DNA of 64,000 nt, taken from assembly GCA_052387675.1 (NCBI GenBank), contig JBQTIY010000011.1, positions 62,001 to 126,000 on the forward strand. The letters run 5' to 3'. The position numbers were made by a program, and so were the translations under genes. The number at the start of each line of letters is the position of its first letter. The first letter of the stretch is position 1. Below the pieces are notes generated by a model. That model saw nothing but the letters and a program-made list of their open reading frames with translations. It did no database searches and was not told where the DNA came from. The stretch comes from JBQTIY01 sp052387675. GTDB lineage: Bacteria; Planctomycetota; B15-G4. Shown one piece after another: positions 51,501 to 58,269 of the stretch.

Positions 51501-54500
51501 GTAGCCGTAGACGGTCTCGTTGCCCTCGGGCGAGGTCACTAGGGTTAGCCGGTCGTTCTTGTCGAAGGCATAGGCCGTCGTGAGGCGCACCGAGGCGTCG
51601 AGGTCGGCCCGGCGCCGCGTGAGATTGTCCACGGCGTCATAGTCCAGGTCCTCCACGAACCAACTGTTCCCTGCGGTGCTGTCGTTGCTGGCTTCCGTCT
51701 TGGTGATCCGGTCCTTTTCGTCGAAGTGCGTCTTGCGCGTCACGCTCCCAGGCTCGGCCGCCAGGATCACTTGGTTCAGCGCGTTCACCGTGTAGGTCGT
51801 CGCGTTGCCCTCGGGGTCCGTCACCGATGTCACGTTCCCCGCCGAGCTGTAAGCGTAGGCCGTCGTGAGGTTCAAGCCGCCGGAGTTGGCGATGACACGC
51901 TGCAGGTAGGCCGGCTTGCTGTTGACGGTCGTGTACTCGTAGGCCGTCGTCGTCCCGACCGGATCGACGTAAGTCGTCACCAGCCCGGCGCTGTTGTAGC
52001 CCCAGGTCTCCACGATCGTCTGGTTGCCCTCACTCACGATTCCGTCCGGCATCGACAAGGTCGGCGCGGCCTTGCGCGTGAGGTTTCCCGCCGCGCTCCA
52101 GTCGAAGTCCCAGAGGTTGCCGTTTGGATCCTTCAGCGTCGAGACCCGGCCGTTGCTCGCGTAGCTGTAGACCCAGCGGGCGGGAGAGCTGTCGCTCACG
52201 TCCTTCTTGAAGTCCACCGTGACCACATTGCCGCTGCCGTCGTACGTGTACGCGACCCGGTTGCCACGGCTGAAGACGGCTTCCGTGACTTCGGCCGCAG
52301 AGTTGTAAGTGTAGGTCGTCTCCCACGAGGACGACATGCCCGAGAAGTAGATGTTGCGCTTGGTGATGAGCTTGTCACTGTCGCTGTACTGGTAGCGCGT
52401 GGTCACGCCTTCGCGGTCGACCACCGTCACGTAGCGGTTGGTCTCATCGTAGGTGATGTTGATGTCGTTCCCACCCTTGGTCTGCTTGGTGATCCGCTTC
52501 GGTGAGCCGGTGTCATACGTCCACTTCCAGGTGCCCGTGCTGTCCCCAGGACGCTTGATCTCCGTCAGCAGCCCGCCGCCGTCGTAGAGGTACGTCGTGG
52601 TCTTGCCGGAGGTGTAGTCGTCCTCCGACCCGGCCTCGTCCACCACCGGAGTCCGCACGCTCGTCAGGTAGCCGCTGCCGTCGTAGCCGTAGACCCACTC
52701 GCGGCTGGCACTGTCTGCGATCTTCGTGATCCGGTCATTGGCGTCGTAGGACAGCGTGTGGTCCCGCGAAAGACTGTCCGTCACCTTGGTCAGCAGGCCG
52801 TTGCTGTCGTAGGCGAAGGCCAGCGCATTGCTGTTCAGATCGGCCATCGACTTCAGCCGGAACCATCCGCCCCCCTCGTCCACATAGGTTTCGACGATCC
52901 CTTCGCGGTCGGTCCGCGTCATCTCGTCAGGGTTGGGATGGGTGTTCTTGGCAAGCGTGTCGTAGCGACCGGCGGGCGACGTGTAGCTGCCACCGCTCTC
53001 GTCGTAGGTCTCGGCGCGGCCCATATCGAGAACGACCACGTCGCTGTCCCCCTCCTCGTAGAGCCGGCGGTTCCAGTTGAACTCCCACTGCTTGCCCAAG
53101 GGACCGTCGTAGCCCTCGACCGAGCCGCGATAGATGCGCTGGAAAAGCAGGGGCAACCCGACCGACGGCAAGTAGGCATCGGTCTCCGACCACTCCAGGC
53201 GCCCCTTGTAGGTTAGCCAGTGGACCTCCGGCTCGGCGAGCGAGCCGTAGCCCGCTGCGCCGGGGTTGCTGAACGAGGCCCCGCCCTCGCCCACCAAGGC
53301 CGTCGGGCCTTGGGTGAAGAGAAAGCGGTTGCTCGCGGCCGAGGAGAACTGCGGGTTCCGGAAGGTCTCCATGAGCGTGTCGCGCGTCAGCGTATTCAGG
53401 CGGCGGTTTGTGGCCAGCGCCTTCGGCAGGAAGCCCGGCGGCAGACCGAGCAGCACGATGAGCAGGTAACACACGGCCCGGTTCAGACGGCGACGTTCAT
53501 AGGTGTTCATCGAGAAGCTCCTGCGGCGGGCCGAGGCCACGCGGCGCGGGGAGACGGAACTGACTTCGGGAAGGGCTGGAGTTGGATCCTTGGCTTCAGC
53601 GGGCGGAACCGGTGATGCGGCAACTGGCACAGCCAGCACGCGGCGAATCTCGCTGAGTACGTGCTCAGCAGCCGAGGCCCACCCGAACTGCAACGACCAC
53701 GACACCGCACGCTCGGCCAAAGTCAGCCGTCGCGGCTCGTCCGTGAGCAGGCCCACAACTGCAGTCGAAAGAGAAGCCGGCGTCACGTCGCGCACCAGCA
53801 ATCCCGTCACCCCGTCCTGAACAGAGTCACAGAGGCCCGGCACATGCGCCGCGATGGACGGCACGCCGCAGGCTGCGGCTTCGGACACCGTGAGGCCCCA
53901 GCCCTCCTTGGAGCTGCACTGTACGTGGAGCGCCGCGCGGCGCAGGTGGCGGATCTTCTCGTGCTCTTCGACGTGCCCGGCAAACTCTACGCTCCGGCCA
54001 AGCCGCAGGCGTGACGCGAGCCGCTCGAGGCGCGGGCGGTCCTGTCCGTCGCCGAGGATGACGAGCTTGGCAGCCGGCACGGCGGCCAGGACCGAAGGCA
54101 TCGCGCGGATCAGGAGATCGACTCGCTTGTAGGGTTCCAAGCGGCCGAATGACACGATCGTCGGCGCGCGGCCCGCGAGGCGTGCGGCGCTATAGACCTC
54201 GTGATTCACGCCGCAGGGCACGATCTCGACTTGGCTCTCCGAGAGGCCGCGACGCACGAGGTCAGTCTTGCTGCTGCCGCTGATCGTCAGGAAACGGCTG
54301 CGGCGATAGACCCACGGGATGAGCTTCTCCAAGAGGAGCGCACCGGCCGCGAGCAGCGGCGGCACTTGCCGGAAGGCCGTCCAGCCGTGCAGGTGGTGGT
54401 GGATCACCAGCACCGGCACGCCCGCGTAGAGCGGCGTGAGGAAAGGGACTTTGTTGTGGGCCTCGACGATGAGGTCAACGTCGCCAGCGGCGACGCGGCG

Positions 54501-54845
54501 GCGCACTTCCTTGCGCAGGCCGAGATAGAAGCCCGGCAGCGTCGTGCCGAGGCGCGCGATCGTGAGGCCCTTGTGGTCAGAAGAGGCCGGCAGGTCCGGC
54601 GTCCCCGCGCAGAGCAACGTGACCTCAGCTTCGCCGCGCGCAACCAGCCGCGAGAAGATCTCGCTGAGGTGCAGCTCCGCTCCGCCTGCGCGCGGGTGCG
54701 ACGGGCAGCGCTCGTTGAGCAGCAGGATTCGCAGGGGGCGCGATGCACGACCGGCACCACTGCTCGCAGCGGAGCCACCGCTCGCACCGAGCTGATGCGC
54801 TGACATCTGGTTCGATGAACCTGATTGTCGGGCTGCGCCGTGCAT
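48555..54845 (-). CDS. GT4 glycosyltransferase fused in frame to an exported RHS/YD-repeat protein
   Basis: One uninterrupted frame of 2096 codons. Residues 1-35 are a Ser/Gly/Ala-rich leader. Residues 36 to about 405 are a complete GT-B family 4 enzyme (LRILLLNERCPSHPRAGGAEL, IVSFGRLEPYKRVDLL, KEGWGLTVSEAAACGVPS). A Pro/Ala linker and Arg cluster (RRVASARRRSFS) lead to Met446 and a hydrophobic helix (AVCYLLIVLLGLPPGFLP). About 1,450 residues of YD repeats follow, then the RHS core end (YRARTYRPEVGRFMQRDPAG, SKDPYGL) and a 127-residue cysteine-rich tip. Met446 (ATG at 53510) has its own ideal AGGAG, so a free RHS protein with a signal peptide may also be made. The GT4 part has no stop of its own. 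Confidence 0.85.
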   Translation of the reverse strand: MHGAARQSGSSNQMSAHQLGASGGSAASSGAGRASRPLRILLLNERCPSHPRAGGAELHLSEIFSRLVARGEAEVTLLCAGTPDLPASSDHKGLTIARLGTTLPGFYLGLRKEVRRRVAAGDVDLIVEAHNKVPFLTPLYAGVPVLVIHHHLHGWTAFRQVPPLLAAGALLLEKLIPWVYRRSRFLTISGSSKTDLVRRGLSESQVEIVPCGVNHEVYSAARLAGRAPTIVSFGRLEPYKRVDLLIRAMPSVLAAVPAAKLVILGDGQDRPRLERLASRLRLGRSVEFAGHVEEHEKIRHLRRAALHVQCSSKEGWGLTVSEAAACGVPSIAAHVPGLCDSVQDGVTGLLVRDVTPASLSTAVVGLLTDEPRRLTLAERAVSWSLQFGWASAAEHVLSEIRRVLAVPVAASPVPPAEAKDPTPALPEVSSVSPRRVASARRRSFSMNTYERRRLNRAVCYLLIVLLGLPPGFLPKALATNRRLNTLTRDTLMETFRNPQFSSAASNRFLFTQGPTALVGEGGASFSNPGAAGYGSLAEPEVHWLTYKGRLEWSETDAYLPSVGLPLLFQRIYRGSVEGYDGPLGKQWEFNWNRRLYEEGDSDVVVLDMGRAETYDESGGSYTSPAGRYDTLAKNTHPNPDEMTRTDREGIVETYVDEGGGWFRLKSMADLNSNALAFAYDSNGLLTKVTDSLSRDHTLSYDANDRITKIADSASREWVYGYDGSGYLTSVRTPVVDEAGSEDDYTSGKTTTYLYDGGGLLTEIKRPGDSTGTWKWTYDTGSPKRITKQTKGGNDINITYDETNRYVTVVDREGVTTRYQYSDSDKLITKRNIYFSGMSSSWETTYTYNSAAEVTEAVFSRGNRVAYTYDGSGNVVTVDFKKDVSDSSPARWVYSYASNGRVSTLKDPNGNLWDFDWSAAGNLTRKAAPTLSMPDGIVSEGNQTIVETWGYNSAGLVTTYVDPVGTTTAYEYTTVNSKPAYLQRVIANSGGLNLTTAYAYSSAGNVTSVTDPEGNATTYTVNALNQVILAAEPGSVTRKTHFDEKDRITKTEASNDSTAGNSWFVEDLDYDAVDNLTRRRADLDASVRLTTAYAFDKNDRLTLVTSPEGNETVYGYDQRDLQITHKRKAASSSDDAITVSTYDENGNVVTVTNPLGFATIYVRDGYDRVTKVTKPEGNYHELAYDKNGNVTQQTWKNSANTTLAQTTFYYDEANRLYQTDRLAKKANLSTNLGDGTQTDIVWRDEAGRVLEHSGDVCGCANDEHVYDAVGREVTKKDPMGASDATRNLVLSEYDKNGRVTRVTHKERTQDSGIEADKDTVVEMVYDSRGRMITRKEKLASTPTWGSTVYFYGLRDQLTKVLDPESDELRYEHNEQLWKTKDTAENGSSDVITEYYFDDDGLLLTYRAKNSTTGDQDTTYSYDKLGRVVTTVWPDTEDHIYTYDKASQRISTTDPNGTVIVASYDQNGRLTAKDLTLATNVLGATSVDFGHDGLDRMTLASTSEAGGFDTLIERTYNTLGKIETEKQVLDGYNSGNGRTITYDWDVEGQKTGVTYPVSGAVISYTRDALDRVDKVSRGSSQIVDYTFNGRRVIKKAYAESFGTYLYDYFGRLTEIHHKDTDTGNTLVKTALAYDKSHQITSQDKLFYDDVQNTRITTDTIDKGDQYDYDGAKRLVTVLRGVPTAYIGDSLASNISNNRYDDFVEYVYDQTGNRLTRKIDGSNDTTYAYNTVNEMTTEGSSTGVYYDNGTFKQYSGAGNDVNRYNHADQYAQWDKGPFGAPDYTWHYDALGRQVARVKTGSGGVGDVRMYHDGVHDIEAVSWASSTETQTKRRVYGERIDELLEYTDLSADPDVDYFVHSDHLGSVLLMTDNAGNIDESYRYKEFGETTVVDGSFVKQTDLGSDIGNSFRYTGRERALPASFGDDWYWYRARTYRPEVGRFMQRDPAGYVDGANRYGYVMNSPIPSKDPYGLQAVTAGSTNDCSFSFTPNKPPTTPAEYRACVGACKKAKAGFLEYLLGPNGVCSAFSEAYSSCAAQCIGATFPFWEICLKACVDGTVTGGLGVAPFALDNCHDQIACTSEANCEGICLMAGKTKKKQK
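48558..48938 (-). other. Variable cysteine-rich C-terminal tip of the RHS protein
   Basis: After DPYGL the last 127 residues contain twelve cysteines, eight of them in four CxxxC pairs (CVGAC, CAAQC, CLKAC, CEGIC), and end KKKQK. The spacing suggests disulphide-linked helical hairpins, fitting an exported protein. It is where RHS proteins carry toxin or effector domains, but no known toxin motif is visible. Confidence 0.65.
53518..53522 (-). promoter_or_regulatory. Internal Shine-Dalgarno for an RHS-only start
   Basis: AGGAG on the minus strand lies seven bases before the ATG at 53510, in frame, at the beginning of a signal-peptide-like segment (MNTYERRRLNRAVCYLLIVL). It is a better ribosome site than most in this window and suggests the RHS part can be translated alone. 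Confidence 0.6.
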
Positions 54846-54902
54846 GACCACCCCCTGGGGATGCGCACGGTGTATCGAGACCCGCGGAAAGCGTCAAGGA
54901 AG

Positions 54903-54919
54903 TTAGCCAACTTGGCTAA
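54903..54919. promoter_or_regulatory. Perfect 17-base palindrome, probable operator
   Basis: TTAGCCAA-C-TTGGCTAA lies between the divergent GT4-RHS gene (start 54845) and the HigA-like gene (start 55067) in an AT-richer stretch. Its symmetry and position fit a binding site for a dimeric helix-turn-helix regulator, most simply the HigA-like protein itself. Confidence 0.6.
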
Positions 54920-55066
54920 TTCCGACCGCGCAGTGACATTCGACGGATCGAACTTGTGCACTTTGTTTCGGAATTGTTGTCCCGGCCGGACCACTGGCTT
55001 CGCTTTAGCTCTTGCGGAAGTCTCTCGTGCACGAGGCGTCGAAGCCGGCACACCCCCGGGAGCACC

Positions 55067-55441
55067 ATGGGAATCGACCCGACACGCCCACCGCACCCTG
55101 GGCACGTGCTGAGAACGGCTTTTCTTCGGGCACGAGGCACGTCACAGCGCGCGCTGGCCGAACACCTCGAGATGCACAGTTCCAACCTCAGCGACCTGCT
55201 TCATGGCCGAGCCCGCATCACACCGGCATTGGCCTGGAAACTGGCCGGAGCCTTTGGAACGACGCCTGAGTTTTGGGCCAAACTCCAGTGCGATTGGGAC
55301 TTGTGGGATGCCCGGCCGCAGACCGAAACGCCTCCACTACTTTCCACAGAGGGTCCATTGGTCCAGGTGCCAACCCGCAAATGCACGGCATCCGCAGGAC
55401 CTTCTCAGAACGCAAGGCGCGACGAGGTCCAGGGCGCCTAA
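55067..55441 (+). CDS. higA: HigA-type XRE helix-turn-helix antitoxin/regulator, without toxin partner
   Basis: A 124-residue protein whose first 85 residues match the HigA antitoxin family: PPHPGHVLRTAFL, the helix-turn-helix GTSQRALAEHLEMHSSNLSDLL, GRARITPALAWKLAGAFGT and TPEFWAKLQCDWDL. Such proteins bind palindromes at their own promoter and, in toxin-antitoxin pairs, neutralise HigB. No space or frame for HigB exists upstream (the gene is preceded by a 220-base intergenic region) or downstream. The last 35 residues have no similarity. GGGAG six bases before the ATG supports the start. It may have been recruited as a regulator of the divergent RHS gene. Confidence 0.85.
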   Translation: MGIDPTRPPHPGHVLRTAFLRARGTSQRALAEHLEMHSSNLSDLLHGRARITPALAWKLAGAFGTTPEFWAKLQCDWDLWDARPQTETPPLLSTEGPLVQVPTRKCTASAGPSQNARRDEVQGA

Positions 55442-55486
55442 GGTCCTTGTTTGTTCCTGGTACGCCCGCGCAGTCATCGTCCTGGA

Positions 55487-58150
55487 TCAGGGACGGCCGG
55501 GCTGCTCGTGCGGTCGCTGCGGGTCGAATTCCAACCGCAAACCAGGAAGACCGAGCCGAGGACCAATCTCATTGGGCGGCCCCAACGCGCCGGGACCGTG
55601 GAAGGGATCATCGCTCCCGGGCGGTTCCAGGACTTCAGGCCCTACTGCCTCCACGCCTTGCCCGCGCTTCAGGCGATCTAGAGCGGAAGCCACCTTCATG
55701 TCGTGCGGATCGAGGCGTAGCGCCTCGCGGAAGGCGTCCTCAGCCTTCTTGCTGTCGCCAATCTCGTGCAAGAGCAGGCCCGCCTCGCGCCAGGGCAGAG
55801 GATCCTTCCGATCGGCGTTCGCCAGCCACTCGTATTGCGCGAGGGCCTCGGCATAGCGCTCGTCGTCGGCCAAGAGCTGTGCCAGCTCCCAGCGCACGGC
55901 CCTGGTTTCCTTGCGTTCAAGGACAACAAGGCGCTCCAGGCACTCGATCGCCGAGCGGGGATCTCCGCGCTTCTTGCTCACGAGCGCGAGATTCTTCAGG
56001 GCCAAGACGTAGTCAGGATCTTCGTTCAGTGCGCGGCGATAGAAGGCCTCGGCCTCCACGAGCCGGCTGTGCTCGGCCAGCGCCGAGCCGACGTTATTGA
56101 AGAGCTGCTTGAGCGGCGCCAGATCCGCGTCGAGCGCTTGCCAAATCAGGATCGCCTCGTCGAGCCGTCCCGCGCGCAGGAGTGCAAAGCCCTTCATGTA
56201 GAGCAGGTCGCTCTGCACCATCTGCACCGTGAAGTCCAAGGCCTCGGCCTCGCGGACGTCCGCCACCGGATCGAGCGCCGACCACATCGCGAGGCCCGGC
56301 GACTCGCCGCCCTCCGCAGGCACGTGCCAGAAGGCATCGGCCTGCTCCCTGGTCAGCAGCCGAAAGAGCGGGCCGGCCGGTTCGAGAGTTCGGCCATCAA
56401 TGTCCTCGGTGTCTCGCTTGTTGGCGAAGGCCACGGGGCCAGGCCAGCGCTCGATGAGGATCTCCTCGCGCAGGCGACGCTGCTCACTGCCCGACGCAGA
56501 AGCAAGTCGGGCTCGGTCCTCGTCGGACATCACCTTCTCAAGCAGCGCCTCGTCGATCATGCCGTACCGGTCCGCGATGACGATGTCGGGCCGCTGGCCG
56601 AGCACGCCTTGCAGGTACATCACTCCAAATGTGCTGTGGTCGCTACTGGGGAAGTAGAGCGTGCCCGGCTCCATCGCGGCGAGAAGCGAGCGGCCATAGC
56701 GCTCGATGAGCTTCGTTTCGCTGCGGTCGGCGAGGGCGTAGTTCTGCGAGGCAGGAAGGAGCACGAGTCCTACAAGGCCTGCATGGACCAGCAGCGAGGC
56801 CGAGCCGCGCATGGGCTCCGTCAATCGCACGAGGCTACCGAAGAGCGCATCGAGTGCGCCGCCGATCCACCACGCCAGGACAAGCCAGGCCGGGATCCAG
56901 AAGATCTGGTTGGCATAGACGTGCTCGCGATCGAAGGAAAAGGCCGTGTAGCGCACGACGACGATGGACGAGAGAAAGGCCACAAAGAAGAGGTGTAACC
57001 ACGGGCCTGTCTGGCGACGCGGCAGAGTGAGGAAACCGACTCCTGCGAGCAGCAAGACCCATGGCGATCCAAACTGCCGGCCGGCCCATGTGCCGAGGAC
57101 CACGAGCCGCTCCCAGCGAGCCTGGAGATCGTCGCGCGCCTGTGCATCGGATTCGACAGAGGCGTACTGGTCGCGCGAGACGTGAGCCCAGAGTGCGTCA
57201 GTGGTCTCGGGGTTGCCCCAGTCGACGTAAGGGTCGCGAGCCGAGGCGAGCGGGAGCACGAAATAGAGCAAGAGCGGCAGGAGAGTGAGGGCGCCCGCGC
57301 CCATCACGGCGAGCGGCTGCCGGAAGAGGCGCGGCGCGATGAATAGAGCAGCCACGGCCGTCGCAAGACCGAGCGGCACGGCCGAGGTGTGATTCGTCAG
57401 GGAGAAGCCGGTGAGGGCTGCGAGCGCGAGCAGGCGGCCCGTCGAGGGCTTCTCTGCCAAACGCACGAGCAAGAGCGCGTGGCCTGCGACGAAGGCGATG
57501 TGCAGACCGTAGACCTCGGGGATAACGGCCTGAGTCCAGTGCGTGCGCGACACCGCGAAGAGCGCGGCCGCCGTGACGGCCGCCGCGCGATGACGCAGCG
57601 TCTTGAGAGCCAAGGCGAGGAGGAGAGTGTTGGCGAGCGCCGAGAAGAACGCCGAGACAAGTGAGACACGAAGGGCCGTCGTGCCGAAGGGCAGGCTGTG
57701 ATCGAAGCTCCACGAGAGGAGCAGCCAGAGCGGGTAGCCCGGCGGATGCGGAACGCCAAAGCCGTGCGCAGCGGCCAGAAGCTCGCCGGCGTCCTCGCCG
57801 GTGACGGTGCGGGCTGCCGTGAGACCGTAGAGGAGCAGACTCCCGGCTAAGAGCAGAGCAAGAAGCACTCCGTCCCAGAGCACGAGCGGCCGCGACCGCA
57901 GGCGGGTGAGACGGCGCAGGACCACGCCCGGCGAAAGCAGGATCGGAGGCTGCAAGTTCGCTGTCTCCGCCACGATGCGCCGCGCATCGGCATGGCTACG
58001 CGTCGCGCCCTGCTCGACGAGGAACGCCCGCACGGCCTCAGTGCTCAGGCCGCTGCCGCGCGCCAAGTGCTCGTCACTCCAGTCGCGATAGCGGCCCAGC
58101 ACGTAGCGTCGCTGCCAGAAGGTCAGTCGTGATTCGGCCCGGCTGCTCAT
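55487..58150 (-). CDS. DUF2723 membrane protein (O-mannosyltransferase-like) with C-terminal TPR repeats
   Basis: An 887-residue protein. Residues 1-65 are a soluble, possibly helix-turn-helix-like region (YRDWSDEHLARGSGLSTEAV). Then comes a DUF2723/TMEM260-type GT-C membrane domain: TVTGEDAGELLAAAHGFG, PHPPGYPLWLLLSW, THWTQAVIPEVYGLH and SLTNHTSAVPLGLA, with about ten helices. The periplasmic/cytoplasmic C-terminal 300 residues contain four to five TPR repeats (AEAFYRRALNEDPDYVLALK, AEDAFREALRLDPHDMKVAS). It probably transfers sugars from a polyprenyl carrier to exported proteins. The ATG at 58150 is preferred to the one at 58171 because GGGAG lies five bases before it. Confidence 0.85.
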   Translation of the reverse strand: MSSRAESRLTFWQRRYVLGRYRDWSDEHLARGSGLSTEAVRAFLVEQGATRSHADARRIVAETANLQPPILLSPGVVLRRLTRLRSRPLVLWDGVLLALLLAGSLLLYGLTAARTVTGEDAGELLAAAHGFGVPHPPGYPLWLLLSWSFDHSLPFGTTALRVSLVSAFFSALANTLLLALALKTLRHRAAAVTAAALFAVSRTHWTQAVIPEVYGLHIAFVAGHALLLVRLAEKPSTGRLLALAALTGFSLTNHTSAVPLGLATAVAALFIAPRLFRQPLAVMGAGALTLLPLLLYFVLPLASARDPYVDWGNPETTDALWAHVSRDQYASVESDAQARDDLQARWERLVVLGTWAGRQFGSPWVLLLAGVGFLTLPRRQTGPWLHLFFVAFLSSIVVVRYTAFSFDREHVYANQIFWIPAWLVLAWWIGGALDALFGSLVRLTEPMRGSASLLVHAGLVGLVLLPASQNYALADRSETKLIERYGRSLLAAMEPGTLYFPSSDHSTFGVMYLQGVLGQRPDIVIADRYGMIDEALLEKVMSDEDRARLASASGSEQRRLREEILIERWPGPVAFANKRDTEDIDGRTLEPAGPLFRLLTREQADAFWHVPAEGGESPGLAMWSALDPVADVREAEALDFTVQMVQSDLLYMKGFALLRAGRLDEAILIWQALDADLAPLKQLFNNVGSALAEHSRLVEAEAFYRRALNEDPDYVLALKNLALVSKKRGDPRSAIECLERLVVLERKETRAVRWELAQLLADDERYAEALAQYEWLANADRKDPLPWREAGLLLHEIGDSKKAEDAFREALRLDPHDMKVASALDRLKRGQGVEAVGPEVLEPPGSDDPFHGPGALGPPNEIGPRLGLPGLRLEFDPQRPHEQPGRP

Positions 58151-58269
58151 CCACGCTCCCTTCCTCCCCATTGAACGCGTGACTCACGAACCTCGTCAAG
58201 CCAAGCAGGCCCGACGTCCCTGCTAGACTGCCCCGAGACTTTGGGATCTCGACGCGTCGGAGCGACGGG

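Noticed and set aside
54852..55066. Search for a HigB toxin gene next to the HigA-like gene
   Set aside because: Only about 215 bases lie upstream and no frame resembles HigB; downstream the DUF2723 gene begins within 46 bases on the other strand.
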